The position numbers and the translations under genes were made by a program. This document shows positions 28,284 to 37,989 of a DNA stretch of 64,000 nt, one piece after another (the stretch's first letter is position 1; each line of letters begins with the position of its first letter). Under the pieces are notes generated by a model, which saw only the letters and a program-made list of their open reading frames with translations, did not search any database and had not been told where the DNA came from. Origin of the DNA: Woeseia sp034521225 (GTDB taxonomy: Bacteria; Pseudomonadota; Gammaproteobacteria; Steroidobacterales; Woeseiaceae); NCBI GenBank assembly GCA_034521225.1, contig JAXHMR010000033.1:1-64000 (forward strand), in the 5' to 3' direction.

Positions 28284-30509
28284 TTGTCAAAGGTGAGTGA
28301 CGGCAAGTCTGCCGGAAAACGAGACAAAGCCTACAAACACCCGCTTCCGGACCGGAATGCACTGCTCGAGTATTTGAGAGATACGGGCCAGCCGAGGAAG
28401 CCTGATGCGATCATGCAGCACTTCTCGCTGCGCGGTCAGCGCATGCGCGGACAGTTGCTGGAGCGGCTGCAGAAAATGGTCCGTGCCGGGCAGGTTCTCG
28501 AGAACCGGCGCGGTGAATTCTGCCTGATGGAAAAGCTCGAGCTGGTCCCCGGGTCCGTGACCGCCCATCCGGACGGCTTCGGCTTCCTGCGCCGGGACGA
28601 TCGCGGCGACGATGTTTACTTGTCCGCGCGCGAGATGCGCTCATTGTTCGACGCCGACCGGGTCGCGGTGAAAATTTCCGGCACCGACGCGCGTGGTCGA
28701 ACCGAGGGCCGCGTTGTCGAGATTCTTGAGCGCGGCCTGCAGGAGATTGCCGGGCAGTTTATCCGGGAACGCGGCATCGGCCTGGTGATCCCCGATAATC
28801 CGAAAATTTCGCATCGTATCCTCGTTGCAAAGGGCGAATCCGGTTCGGCAAAGCCGGGGCAGATCGTTGTTGTCGAGATACTGGACTACCCCAGCGACCA
28901 GGAACAGGCGACCGGCCGTGTCGTCAACGTCATCGGTGCACCGGACCAGAAAGGCATTGCGACCGATATCGCCATTCATTCACACGGCATACCGTCGATG
29001 TGGCCGAAGGAGGTGCGCACGCAGGCGGGCAAGTTTGGCAAGTCGGTGCCGGCGGCGGCCAAAAAAGGCCGCACCGACCTGCGGGACGTCAAGCTCGTGA
29101 CAATTGACGGCGCCGACGCGCGGGATTTCGACGACGCCGTGTTTTGCGAGCCCTCGGGCAACGGCTGGCGCCTGCTGGTTGCCATTGCCGACGTGGCGCA
29201 CTACGTCGATATCGAATCACCGCTGGACAGTGAAGCGATCAAGCGCGCTACGTCGGTCTATTTCCCGGACCGCGTCGTGCCGATGCTGCCCGAAGTGCTG
29301 TCGAACGGTTTGTGTTCGTTGAACCCGAAGGTCGACCGGCTGTGCATGGTTTGCGAAATGAAAGTCGATTCCAATGGCAAGGTATCGCGTTCAACCTTTT
29401 TTGAAGGCCTGATGCGCTCGCACGCGCGGCTGACCTACACCGATGTCAGCGGATTCCTGCTTGGCGATACGCCGAAGTCGGTGCCGAAAGAGTTGCACCA
29501 GTCCATTCGCCATCTGCATGAGCTGTACGGCGCGCTGGCGAAAGCGCGCAGTCGCCGCGGTGCAATAGAGTTCGACCTGCCGCAGACCACGATGGAACTG
29601 GGCAAGGACGGCTCGGTAAAGAGCATTCTCACCGTGCCGCGTAACGACGCGCACCGGTTGATTGAAGAGTGCATGATCGCGGCCAATGTCGAAGCAGCGA
29701 AATTCCTTCGCCGGCACCGTATCAACGGCCTTTATCGGGTACACCCAAAGCCGGACCCGGACCGCTTTGAAGACCTGCGCCAGTACCTGCTGAGTCTCGG
29801 CCTGAAAGCACCGCACCCGGATCATGTCGAGCCGCGCCAGTTCAATGAGATTCTGATGAAGGTCAAGGATCGCCCGGACAGCTCGGCTATATCAATGGCG
29901 ATGCTGCGCTCCCTGACGCACGCGGAGTATACGCCCGACAATATCGGTCACTTCGGGCTCGCGCTCGATGCCTATGCGCATTTCACATCACCGATACGCC
30001 GTTACCCGGACTTGCTGGTGCACCGCGCAATCCGCCACATCGTGCGTGGTGGCAAAGCCGGCAACTACGGCTACGACCGCACGCGGATGGAGCGGCTCGG
30101 CAGCATCTGCTCGGCGCACGAACGCCGGGCCGAGGAAGCCACACGTGAAGTCGAGGCCTGGCTGAAATGCGAGTTCATGGAAGGCAAGGTCGGCGAGGAG
30201 TTCGATGGTGTGATCACCGGCGTGACCAACTTCGGTGTTTTCGTCCAGCTCAATGAGTTCCAGATCGACGGTCTCGTGCACGTGACCAGCCTGCAAAATG
30301 ACTATTACCGTTTCGACGCCGGCCGCATGCACCTGGAAGGTGAGCGCAGCGGGAAGCGCTACGCGCTGGGCGACGCGCTGACGGTCAATGTGCAGCGCGT
30401 GGACATGGACAGGAAACGCATCGACTTTCGTCCGGTAGAAGAAGAGAAGACTGAAGAAGCGCCCAAGCAGGGCGCACGCCGCCCGGGAAGGCGGCGCCGG
30501 CGGAAATGA
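28284..30509 (+). CDS. rnr: Ribonuclease R
   Basis: Processive 3'-5' exoribonuclease that degrades structured RNA and helps trans-translation and rRNA quality control. TTG 28,284 is the likely start, behind AAGGAG at 28,271-28,276. The frame is intact at 741 residues. Order: winged-helix N-domain (AIMQHFSLRGQRMRGQLLER), cold-shock domains, the RNB catalytic domain (TIDGADARDFDDAVF with the four metal-binding Asp, then YAHFTSPIRRYPDLLVHRAI), S1 domain (FDGVITGVTNFGVFVQL), and a basic C-tail (RRPGRRRRRK). The stop overlaps the rlmB start. Confidence 0.97.
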   Translation: MSKVSDGKSAGKRDKAYKHPLPDRNALLEYLRDTGQPRKPDAIMQHFSLRGQRMRGQLLERLQKMVRAGQVLENRRGEFCLMEKLELVPGSVTAHPDGFGFLRRDDRGDDVYLSAREMRSLFDADRVAVKISGTDARGRTEGRVVEILERGLQEIAGQFIRERGIGLVIPDNPKISHRILVAKGESGSAKPGQIVVVEILDYPSDQEQATGRVVNVIGAPDQKGIATDIAIHSHGIPSMWPKEVRTQAGKFGKSVPAAAKKGRTDLRDVKLVTIDGADARDFDDAVFCEPSGNGWRLLVAIADVAHYVDIESPLDSEAIKRATSVYFPDRVVPMLPEVLSNGLCSLNPKVDRLCMVCEMKVDSNGKVSRSTFFEGLMRSHARLTYTDVSGFLLGDTPKSVPKELHQSIRHLHELYGALAKARSRRGAIEFDLPQTTMELGKDGSVKSILTVPRNDAHRLIEECMIAANVEAAKFLRRHRINGLYRVHPKPDPDRFEDLRQYLLSLGLKAPHPDHVEPRQFNEILMKVKDRPDSSAISMAMLRSLTHAEYTPDNIGHFGLALDAYAHFTSPIRRYPDLLVHRAIRHIVRGGKAGNYGYDRTRMERLGSICSAHERRAEEATREVEAWLKCEFMEGKVGEEFDGVITGVTNFGVFVQLNEFQIDGLVHVTSLQNDYYRFDAGRMHLEGERSGKRYALGDALTVNVQRVDMDRKRIDFRPVEEEKTEEAPKQGARRPGRRRRRK

Positions 30510-31297
30510 GCAAGGCAAGCTACGTAACGGGGCTGCGCGCCGTTGAGCAATTGCTCGGCAGCCGCGCGAATGACATACGAAAAGTCTATGCCGAATACCA
30601 GACGGCCAATCCGCGCGTCGAGGCGATCATTTCGGCCGCGAACCGGCTCGGCGTCGAAATCCTGCCGGCCAATCGCTCCCGGCTCCAGCAGATCAGCGGT
30701 GAGGCGCGTCACCAGGGCGTCGTCGCCGAGATCCGGCGCAGCACGGTGCTGGACGAGGCAGGGCTGAGAGACCTCGTCGAACAGCACCTGACGGCGGATA
30801 CGGCAGCGCCCCTGATGCTGTTGATCCTCGACGGTCTGCAGGATCCGCATAACCTGGGCGCCTGCCTGCGCACGGCAGACGCGGCGGGTGTCGATGCCGT
30901 CGTCGTACCGCGTCACGGGGCTGCCGGTCTCGGGCCGACGGTCAGCAAGGTCGCCGCCGGTGCGGCGGAAACGCTGCCCTTCGCCGCGGTGCCGAATATT
31001 GGCCGGGTACTGGGCTGGCTTGCCGACTACGGCGTAGCGACGATAGGCACCAGCGACGCCGCGGAGCAGAGTCTGTACGACGCAGCGTTGGACGGCCCAC
31101 TGGCGCTGGTAATGGGCCGTGAGCACGAGGGCCTGAGTTCAGGTATCGAAAAGCGCTGCGACCACCTCGTCAGCCTGCCGATGCATGGCGCGGTATCAAG
31201 CCTCAACGTATCGGTCGCGGCCGGGGTCTGCCTGTACGAGGCGCTGCGCCAGCGGCGGCAGGCGGCGGCCGCAGCGCCCGGCCCCGACGCCGGCTGA
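30506..31297 (+). CDS. rlmB: 23S rRNA (guanosine-2'-O)-methyltransferase RlmB
   Basis: SPOUT methyltransferase that modifies G2251 of 23S rRNA in the P loop. ATG 30,506 overlaps the rnr stop (ATGA). The 263-residue frame is intact. The substrate-binding N-domain begins YVTGLRAVEQLLGS. The SPOUT knot motifs are ILDGLQDPHNLGACLRTADA, LVMGREHEGLSSGI and LPMHGAVSSLNVSVAAGVCL. The Ala/Pro-rich C-tail is not conserved. Confidence 0.97.
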   Translation: MSKASYVTGLRAVEQLLGSRANDIRKVYAEYQTANPRVEAIISAANRLGVEILPANRSRLQQISGEARHQGVVAEIRRSTVLDEAGLRDLVEQHLTADTAAPLMLLILDGLQDPHNLGACLRTADAAGVDAVVVPRHGAAGLGPTVSKVAAGAAETLPFAAVPNIGRVLGWLADYGVATIGTSDAAEQSLYDAALDGPLALVMGREHEGLSSGIEKRCDHLVSLPMHGAVSSLNVSVAAGVCLYEALRQRRQAAAAAPGPDAG

Positions 31298-31322
31298 AAT
31301 CGGGGCAAATTCAGGGATTTGC

Positions 31323-31462
31323 TTGCGCCGATCGCGCCCCTTGGGTAGGATTCGCGTCCCCGCCAGGGTGGCGGGAAGGTCCGGACACCGCGTTTGGCGG
31401 TAACCGGGCAAACCTCTTGCCTCACCGGCTGACCGGGAGGCTATTATCCGCAAGGGGATACA
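31323..31462 (+). promoter_or_regulatory. rpsF promoter and structured leader
   Basis: TTGCGC (31,323-31,328), a 17-bp spacer and TAGGAT (31,346-31,351) form a plausible sigma-70 promoter. The roughly 105-nt leader that follows contains several potential stems (CCCGCC-AGGGT-GGCGGG; ACCGC-GTTTG-GCGGT) and CCG-rich single-stranded candidates. An S6:S18-binding leader is known in many bacteria at this place. Whether this is one was not shown; a covariance search would be needed. Confidence 0.4.
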
Positions 31463-32011
31463 ATGAGACATTACGAAATCGTGTTCCTGGTCCACCCGGA
31501 CCAGAGCGAACAGGTGCCGGCAATGGTGGAGAAATACCACGGCATGGTCACCGCATCAGGTGGCACAGTTCACCGCAACGAAGACTGGGGCCGGCGCCAG
31601 CTGGCACACCCGATCAACAAGGCCCACAAGGCGCATTACGTATTGATGAACGTCGAGTGCACGCACGACGTCTTGAGCGAAATTACGAGTGCCTTCCGCT
31701 TCAATGATGCGGTGTTGCGGCACATGGTCATCAATCGCAAGGATGCCGTTACCGAAGCCTCGCCGATGGCCGTTGCCGTCGAGGAGGAGAAGGTAAAGGA
31801 ACGCGAAGCACAGCGACGGCGTGACGCCAAGGCGGCGGCGGAAGCGGCGGCGCTGGCAAATTCCGGCGACAAGGGCGACAGCGATGACGACACAACGGAC
31901 GGTGACAATGATGCGCCGTCCGGCAAAAATTATGACAGCGACGATGACAGCGACGACGCCGACGACGATGACGATGAAGAGGCAGAGTCGTCCGCGGCGA
32001 AGAGCGCGTGA
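31463..32011 (+). CDS. rpsF: 30S ribosomal protein S6 with long acidic tail
   Basis: Binds S18 and 16S rRNA in the 30S platform. Residues 1-95 are the normal S6 fold (MRHYEIVFLVHPDQSEQVPA, EDWGRRQLAHPINKAHKAHY). ATG 31,463 follows AAGGGG. A charged helix (EEEKVKEREAQRRRDAKAAA) comes next, then an extreme Asp/Ser stretch (DSDDDSDDADDDDDEEAESS). The total of 182 residues is about 50-80 more than common S6 proteins. It heads an operon with rpsR, a DUF2232 gene and rplI. Confidence 0.96.
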   Translation: MRHYEIVFLVHPDQSEQVPAMVEKYHGMVTASGGTVHRNEDWGRRQLAHPINKAHKAHYVLMNVECTHDVLSEITSAFRFNDAVLRHMVINRKDAVTEASPMAVAVEEEKVKEREAQRRRDAKAAAEAAALANSGDKGDSDDDTTDGDNDAPSGKNYDSDDDSDDADDDDDEEAESSAAKSA

Positions 32012-32024
32012 GGAGAATTGAGCA

Positions 32025-32249
32025 ATGAGCAGGTATTCACGCAGACGCAAGTATTGTCGCTTCACGGCGGAAAACATCACCGAGATCGACTACAAGGATC
32101 TCACGTTGCTGAAAGCATTTGTGACGGAGACCGGCAAGATCGTACCGAGCCGGATCACCGGTACCAAGGCGCACTACCAGCGGCAGTTGTCGACAGCGGT
32201 CAAGCGCGCGCGCTACCTGGCGCTGCTGCCGTACACGGATCGTCATTGA
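32025..32249 (+). CDS. rpsR: 30S ribosomal protein S18
   Basis: A 74-residue partner of S6 in the small subunit. ATG 32,025 follows a GAGGAG ribosome site. The conserved parts are RRRKYCRFTAENITEIDYKD and KIVPSRITGTKAHYQRQL. The frame is intact, 13 bp after rpsF. Confidence 0.97.
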   Translation: MSRYSRRRKYCRFTAENITEIDYKDLTLLKAFVTETGKIVPSRITGTKAHYQRQLSTAVKRARYLALLPYTDRH

Positions 32250-32279
32250 TTGGCGTTTGGCCACGCGTGATTTAGCAGC

Positions 32280-33177
32280 GTGCGGCCGCTCGTAAACTGG
32301 CTGCTGGCGCGTCCCTGGAACACGGTGCTGGGATTGTCGCTGTCGCTGATGCTGCCGTTTGCGCAGATCCTGAGCGGCGCGGTCATGGTCGCGATCGTGC
32401 TCGCGCTGGGTGTGCAGCAGGCGGCATTGAAGGGCGGGGCGGCTATCGCGCTGCTTGCGGTACTGTTTCTCGCGGTCGGGAATTCCGTGCCGCACCTGGT
32501 GGCCAACGCACTCGTGGCGTGGCTGCCGGTAATGATGCTCGCCGTGTTCATGCGACGCACGCGCTCGATGACACTGACACTGCAGGTGTCCGTCATTATC
32601 GCTGTGCTGGTGACATTGGGCTTCTACGCGGTGCTTGGCGACCCGGCTGAGTTCTGGGGCGTGCAACTCCAGCAGCTGTCGGTGCTGTTTGCCGACATGG
32701 GGCTTGCGAACCAGGCGGCGCTGCTGAATGAGCAGTCGGCTGTGCTGGCGCCGCAGATGACCATGCTGTTCGTGCTGGTGACATGGTCGATGTTTGCGTT
32801 GGTGCTGGCACTGGGGCTATGCCCTTTACCAGTGCCTGCCGGACAATAAGGCACGGTTTGGCCGCTTTTGCGACTTGAACCTGGGCCGGGTGCTGGCTTT
32901 GCTGATGGCTGTAACGTCACTGCTGGCGCTGGTGACCGGCGCCGACTGGCTGCAGGATACGGCGTTCGTCATGTTCGCGGTGTTCTGGGTGCAGGGGCTG
33001 GCGATGCTGCACTGGCTGCAGACCGACGGTCCGCTGCCGGCGCTGGCATTGGTGGCAATCTATGCACTGCTGCCGATTTTGAATGCACTGCTGCTGACAG
33101 CGCTGGCGGTGCTGGGATACACGGATGCGTGGTTTAATTACCGCGCGCGCGCGATTGCCAAAAAGGGCAGTGAATAG
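32280..33177 (+). CDS. DUF2232 family membrane protein (one frameshift)
   Basis: A multi-pass membrane protein of about 298 residues between rpsR and rplI, a place where DUF2232 (YbbD-like) genes are common in gammaproteobacteria. GTG 32,280 is the likely start. About eight hydrophobic helices are seen (GAVMVAIVLALGVQQAAL, MTMLFVLVTWSMFALVLALG, LVAIYALLPILNALLLTALA). A one-base change near 32,815 splits the gene; the second frame resumes YALYQCLPDNKARFGRFCDL and ends at 33,177. Function unknown. Confidence 0.8.
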
Positions 33178-33207
33178 TTACTTGATGACAGCTACAGGAT
33201 TTGAACA

Positions 33208-33657
33208 ATGAACGTAATTCTTCTGGACAACGTGGAAAACCTCGGTGGTGTTGGCGACCTCGTCAACGTCAAGCCCGGATACGGGCGCAATTACCTGTTG
33301 CCGAAGGGCAAGGCGGCATTGGCAACGCGCGACAACATGGCCGAATTTGAGAAAAAGCGTGCCGAACTCGAGAAGCGGGCAGCCGAGGATCTGGCGGCGG
33401 CCAAGGCGCGTGGTGATCTCGTCCGCGGCATGGAACTGGTCATCGCTGCCAATGTGGGTACCGAAGGCAAGCTGTTTGGCTCGGTCGGCCCGATTGACAT
33501 TGAGCAGGCGCTTGAAAAGGTCGGCGTCGAGGTTTCGCGCAGTGAGATCCGCATGCCGGACGGCCCGGTACATGAAACTGGCGACCACATTGTCGGGCTG
33601 CATTTCCATACGGACGTTGACGTCGAGATCACTGTAAAGGTAGTTGCTGAAAGCTGA
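33208..33657 (+). CDS. rplI: 50S ribosomal protein L9
   Basis: Two-domain ribosomal protein at the L1 stalk base. The 149-residue frame is intact from ATG 33,208. The N-domain (MNVILLDNVENLGGVGDLVN, KPGYGRNYLLPKGKA) joins through a long helix (EKKRAELEKRAAEDLAAAKA) to the C-domain. The ribosome site is weak (ACAGGA). Confidence 0.97.
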   Translation: MNVILLDNVENLGGVGDLVNVKPGYGRNYLLPKGKAALATRDNMAEFEKKRAELEKRAAEDLAAAKARGDLVRGMELVIAANVGTEGKLFGSVGPIDIEQALEKVGVEVSRSEIRMPDGPVHETGDHIVGLHFHTDVDVEITVKVVAES

Positions 33658-33744
33658 CAGCCCGGTCGGGTTGCCGTGTGGTAGTTTAGGCGACAGGCCG
33701 CCGGATCCCCGGCGGCTGCAGTGCACGGGTGGAGGTCCGTATCG

Positions 33745-35142
33745 ATGGTGCGAGCGCTGGAAGACGGCATGACAGGAGACCCGGCGGAACGCCGGCTGAA
33801 GGTACCGCCGAATTCCATCGAGGCCGAGCAATCGCTGCTCGGCGGCCTGATGCTCGACAACACGGCCTGGGACAAGGTCGCCGACCTGATCATCGCCGAG
33901 GACTTTTATCGCAAGGACCATCGCCTGATCTTTACGGCGGTGGCATTGCTCGCCGAAGATTCCCAGGCCTGCGACGTCGTTACCGTTTCGGAGTTTCTCG
34001 ATAATCGCGGTGAACTGGCTGCGGCCGGCGGCCTTGAATACCTCGCAACGCTCGCGAACGAGACTCCGGGCGCCGCGAATGTCGGCGCCTACGCGACGAT
34101 ACTCCGCGAACGCTCGACACTTCGTGCACTGATATCCGCCGGAAACGAAATCAGCGGCAATGCCTATACCACCGACGGCCGCAATGCGACGGAGCTGGTT
34201 GATGAGGCGGAGCGGCTGGTGTTCCAGATTGCCGAAAAAGGCTCCAGGGGACGCGCCGGCTTCAAGTCCCTGAAGCAGATCCTTCCCGACACCGTCGACC
34301 GTATCGACACCCTGCACCAGGCGGGCGGCGATGTTACCGGTGTGTCGACCGGTTACACCGAATTCGATCGCCTGACGACTGGTATGCAGAAGGGCGACCT
34401 GATCATCATTGCCGGCCGGCCTTCGATGGGCAAGACGACCTTTGCCATCAATATTGCGGAGAATGCGGCTATCGGATCGCGTGTGCCGACCGCAATATTT
34501 TCAATGGAAATGCCGTCCGAGCAGCTCGCATTCCGCATGATTTCGTCGCTGGGTCGTGTCGATCAGTCGCACCTGCGCACCGGCAAGTTTCCGGACGAGG
34601 ACTGGTCGCGCATCAATACTGCCGTGCAGTTGATGTCCGATGCACCGATTTTTATCGACGACACACCGGCCATGTCGCCGACTGAAATCCGTGCGCGTGC
34701 GCGCCGCCTCAAACGCGAACACGGTCTCGGGCTGATCGTGCTCGACTATCTGCAGCTGATGCAGGTGCACGGCAAAACCGAGAACCGGACAACCGAGATT
34801 TCGGAGATTTCCCGTTCGCTCAAGGCGTTGGCCAAGGAACTCGAGGTGCCGATCATCGCGCTGTCGCAGCTCAATCGCGGCGTGGAGCAGCGAACTGACA
34901 AGCGGCCGGTCATGTCCGACCTGCGCGAATCCGGGGCCATCGAGCAGGACGCCGATATCATCATTTTTATCTATCGCGAGGAAGTCTATAACCCGGACAC
35001 CCCGCGTAAAGGTATCGCGGACATCCATATCGCCAAGCAGCGCAACGGACCCATCGGCGACTTCCCGCTGACCTTCATCGGCCGGTTCACCAAGTTCGAA
35101 AACTGGGTGCCGGAACATTACGCGGATGAGGCGTATTCGTGA
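33745..35142 (+). CDS. dnaB: Replicative DNA helicase DnaB
   Basis: Hexameric 5'-3' helicase of the replication fork. ATG 33,745 follows a strong GGAGG at 33,731-33,735 and gives 465 residues; the upstream GTG at 33,721 is less likely. The N-domain begins PPNSIEAEQSLLGGLMLDN. The RecA-like domain has Walker A AGRPSMGKTT, Walker B LIVLDYLQLM, and EISRSLKALAKELEVPIIAL, SQLNRGVEQR, SDLRESGAIEQDAD. No intein is seen. The stop overlaps the alr start. Confidence 0.97.
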   Translation: MVRALEDGMTGDPAERRLKVPPNSIEAEQSLLGGLMLDNTAWDKVADLIIAEDFYRKDHRLIFTAVALLAEDSQACDVVTVSEFLDNRGELAAAGGLEYLATLANETPGAANVGAYATILRERSTLRALISAGNEISGNAYTTDGRNATELVDEAERLVFQIAEKGSRGRAGFKSLKQILPDTVDRIDTLHQAGGDVTGVSTGYTEFDRLTTGMQKGDLIIIAGRPSMGKTTFAINIAENAAIGSRVPTAIFSMEMPSEQLAFRMISSLGRVDQSHLRTGKFPDEDWSRINTAVQLMSDAPIFIDDTPAMSPTEIRARARRLKREHGLGLIVLDYLQLMQVHGKTENRTTEISEISRSLKALAKELEVPIIALSQLNRGVEQRTDKRPVMSDLRESGAIEQDADIIIFIYREEVYNPDTPRKGIADIHIAKQRNGPIGDFPLTFIGRFTKFENWVPEHYADEAYS

Positions 35143-36242
35143 CGTGCGGGGCCCGCGCCCGGATCCTGCCCGGCGCGCTCCTCAATAATCTTGCAGTCAT
35201 TCGCAAGAGAGCACCGGGCACGCGCATCATGGCGGCCGTCAAGGGCAATGCCTACGGTCACGGTCTCGATACGGTTGCCCGTACGCTGGCCGATGCCGAC
35301 AGCTTTGCTGTGGCGCGACTCTCCGAAGCGGAAGCACTCCGAAACCTGGGTATAAGCAAACCGGTCGTGCTGCTGACCGGTGTGCTTGATGCAGACGAAC
35401 TGGAGCGGGCGGTACGCTGTGACTGTGAGCTTGTCGTCCACACGCGCTCGCAGGTCGAGTTGCTGGAACGGGCGTCGGGATTCAGCATCGTCGCCTGGCT
35501 GAAGATTGATACCGGCATGCACCGGCTCGGTTTTGCGCCGGGTCAAGCACCCGAGATGATGACGCGCCTGCGCCAGTGCGCTGTCGTCAGGAAGCTCAAT
35601 CTGATAACGCACCTGGCAGCCGCCGACAATACCGAAGACCCGATGACGGCACGGCAGTTTGCCGAATTCCACGCATTGAGTGACGGCTTTGACGGTGACA
35701 TCAGCATCGCCAACTCGCCGGCCATATTTGCCTGGCCGGAAGGTCCTGCCGGGCGTCGTACTGGAAAAATCACGGCGACGTCTGGGTGCGTCCCGGGATC
35801 GCCCTGTACGGCATCTCACCGTTTGCGGAGGGTTGCGGGGCCGATATCGGGTTGCAGCCGGTCATGCAGTTCGTCAGCAGGCTGGTCGATACAAAACGGA
35901 TAGCGGAAGGAGACCGGGTCGGCTACGGCAAAGGCTGGTGTGCGCCGCGCGATACGATGATCGGTATCGTGGCGGCGGGCTACGGTGACGGCTATACGCG
36001 GTTTCTGCCAAGCGAAACGCCGCTATTGATCAACGGCCGCCGCGTACCGCTGGCCGGGATTATCTCGATGGACCTGTGCGCCGTCGACCTTGGCCCGGAT
36101 GCCCGGGACCGCGTGGGCGACCCGGTGCTGTTGTGGGGTGAAGAGTTGCCGGTCGAGGAAATCGGCACGGGCGGCCGGGACGATTCCGTATCAGCTCGTC
36201 ACCGGCGTTTTACATCGCGAAGCGGCGGTCGTCGCGGAGTGA
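35139..36242 (+). CDS. alr: Alanine racemase (frameshifted)
   Basis: PLP enzyme that makes D-alanine for peptidoglycan. GTG 35,139 overlaps the dnaB stop. The PLP lysine is in MAAVKGNAYGHGLDT, followed by WLKIDTGMHRLGF, NSPAIFAWPE and, after a frame change near 35,750, WVRPGIALYG (across the junction). MIGIVAAGYGDGYTRFLPS holds the catalytic Tyr region, and GIISMDLCAVDLG follows. Another frame change near 36,170 hides the end PYQLVTGVLHREAAVVAE, which stops at 36,242. At least two indels. Confidence 0.93.
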
Positions 36243-36249
36243 CGGGCTA

Positions 36250-37074
36250 TCAGGTAGCGAAGAATCCCATCTCTACGCCGGCCAGTTGCAGCACGTCGTT
36301 ATCGTGCAGCCTGCGCGCCTGCGGGCCGATGGACTGGCCGTTCACCAGCGGGTAGTCGCCGTCCTTGCCACTCTCGACATGGACGACGAAGTAGCCTTCG
36401 GCGCGCCGGGTGATAGCAGCGACCTGAACACCAGGCCGGCCCAGCGTCGTCAATGCCTTGGTAAGTTCCAGTTCACGGCCGGCGAAGGCGCCGCTCAGAA
36501 CCTGCAGTTTGGCCAGCGGCAGCGCGCTCGGTGCAGACGCGGGATCGACGCCGGCGGATGTAGCCGTGTGAGCAGCGGGTTCGGGAGCCGCTTCGGGCTT
36601 TTTGTTGTCCGGGACCTCGACACGTACATCGATTCTCTCGGCGGCGGACTCTTCCTTTTCATTTGCCTTGTCCGACGTCGCGGCTGCCTCGGCCGCCCGC
36701 TCGGCGCGCGCAAGCTGTTCGGCGCTGTGCTGGCCGGCCGGGATGACCATCGTCTTCTCGAATTCGTCCTGCTCGGTGTCATTGGCGTGCTGGTCGGAAA
36801 ACCGCAGCTGGTGATGGCCGATCGTAATGACATCGCCGTGCTGCAGAGCGTGCTTCTTGATCAACTTGCCATTGACGTAGGTGCCGTTGGTGCTGTTCAA
36901 GTCTTCCAGGAACGAGTCATTAAGGATATTGATAATCAGGGAGTGATGCCCGCTGACAGCCGGATTGTCGATGCGCACGTCGTTGTCGGGGAGCCGACCG
37001 ATCGTGTAGCGCTCTTTCGACATGTTGTACTCAGCGAGGACCTGACTGTCGAGACTTAGGATTAACCGTGCCAT
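36250..37074 (-). CDS. Tandem FHA-domain protein
   Basis: A 274-residue cytoplasmic phosphothreonine-binding protein, intact. The first FHA domain (residues about 15-95) has YTIGRLPDNDVRIDNPAVSG, HH and LEDLNSTNGTYVNG. A linker near residue 105 carries DEFEKTMVIPAG, a threonine in a setting like those phosphorylated in other kinase-regulated FHA proteins. A charged Ala-rich linker follows. The second, divergent FHA-like domain runs from LQVLSGAFAGRELELTKALT to the end, with YPLVNGQSIG. It is the last gene of a three-gene minus-strand set with a phosphatase and a kinase. Confidence 0.88.
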   Translation of the reverse strand: MARLILSLDSQVLAEYNMSKERYTIGRLPDNDVRIDNPAVSGHHSLIINILNDSFLEDLNSTNGTYVNGKLIKKHALQHGDVITIGHHQLRFSDQHANDTEQDEFEKTMVIPAGQHSAEQLARAERAAEAAATSDKANEKEESAAERIDVRVEVPDNKKPEAAPEPAAHTATSAGVDPASAPSALPLAKLQVLSGAFAGRELELTKALTTLGRPGVQVAAITRRAEGYFVVHVESGKDGDYPLVNGQSIGPQARRLHDNDVLQLAGVEMGFFAT

Positions 37075-37139
37075 ATTGTTATCGCCGCTTTAGTAGTGTG
37101 TCCGAAACCTGCCGGGATTCATCGAAAGCCGCCGCCCGC

Positions 37140-37967
37140 TCACGAGCCGAACAACTTCGACAGCCGTTTCATCAGTCCACGCTTTGCCGCAAACGAGTCG
37201 AGTATCTGCGCCAGCATGACGGACACATTGTCACGACCCCCGTTGTCGTTTGCCAACTGCACCAATTGTTGACCTACCACATCAAGGCTAGCATTAAACG
37301 TGCTGATAGTTAAGTGAATATCTTCATCTTCGACCATGTCCGGGAGGCCGTCCGAGCACAGCAGGAAGACGTCATCCCGCTGTACGTCGTATTCCTGAAC
37401 CTCGACATCGACGGTCGGTTCGACGCCCAGGGCCCGGGTCACATAATTGCGGTTTGTGGACCGCTGGGCCTCCTCCTCGGAGTAAAAGCCCCGGTCAACG
37501 AGTTCCTGTAGCAGTGAATGATCAAGCGTCAGCTGCTGGAACGTGTCGCCGCGCAGCCGGTAGGCACGCGAGTCCCCGACGTGGGCGAGTGATACCCGGT
37601 TGTCGTAGTACATGGCCGCCACGAGCGTTGTTCCCATGCCTTCGCAATGGGTCTGGCTCTGGGCGGTCTGGTAGATGATCTTGTTGGCCCGGGCGACGGC
37701 ATCACGCAGTATGATTGTCTGCCGCATGAGCCCTGTGGTCGGGTCTATCGCATTGCGCTCTTCGCGCAATGCGCCCTCGGCCACCAGTTCGGTAATTGTC
37801 TGCACGGCGATGCCGCTGGCCACCTCGCCGGCGTTGTAACCGCCCATGCCGTCGGCCAGTACCATCAGGCCGATGTCCGGGTTGGAACCGATCGCGTCCT
37901 CGTTGTGCTCACGCACCTTGCCCGTATCGGTTATCTCGGAAATCTTGATTTTGCTGCGCAGACTCAT
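37140..37967 (-). CDS. PP2C family serine/threonine phosphatase
   Basis: A 275-residue metal-dependent phosphatase, intact. Motifs with the metal-binding aspartates are all present: TGKVREHNEDAIG, MVLADGMGGYNAGE, LAHVGDSRAYRLRG, LLCSDGLPDMVED and GGRDNVSVML. It is soluble (no membrane segment). It lies 65 bp from the FHA gene and 22 bp from the kinase gene on the same strand, so it probably reverses the kinase's phosphorylations. Confidence 0.95.
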   Translation of the reverse strand: MSLRSKIKISEITDTGKVREHNEDAIGSNPDIGLMVLADGMGGYNAGEVASGIAVQTITELVAEGALREERNAIDPTTGLMRQTIILRDAVARANKIIYQTAQSQTHCEGMGTTLVAAMYYDNRVSLAHVGDSRAYRLRGDTFQQLTLDHSLLQELVDRGFYSEEEAQRSTNRNYVTRALGVEPTVDVEVQEYDVQRDDVFLLCSDGLPDMVEDEDIHLTISTFNASLDVVGQQLVQLANDNGGRDNVSVMLAQILDSFAAKRGLMKRLSKLFGS

Positions 37968-37989
37968 TGTGTTTATTCGTTTCTCGCTT

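Noticed and set aside
33178..34317. 379-residue open frame on the minus strand across rplI and dnaB
   Set aside because: Antisense to conserved rplI and dnaB; no family features.
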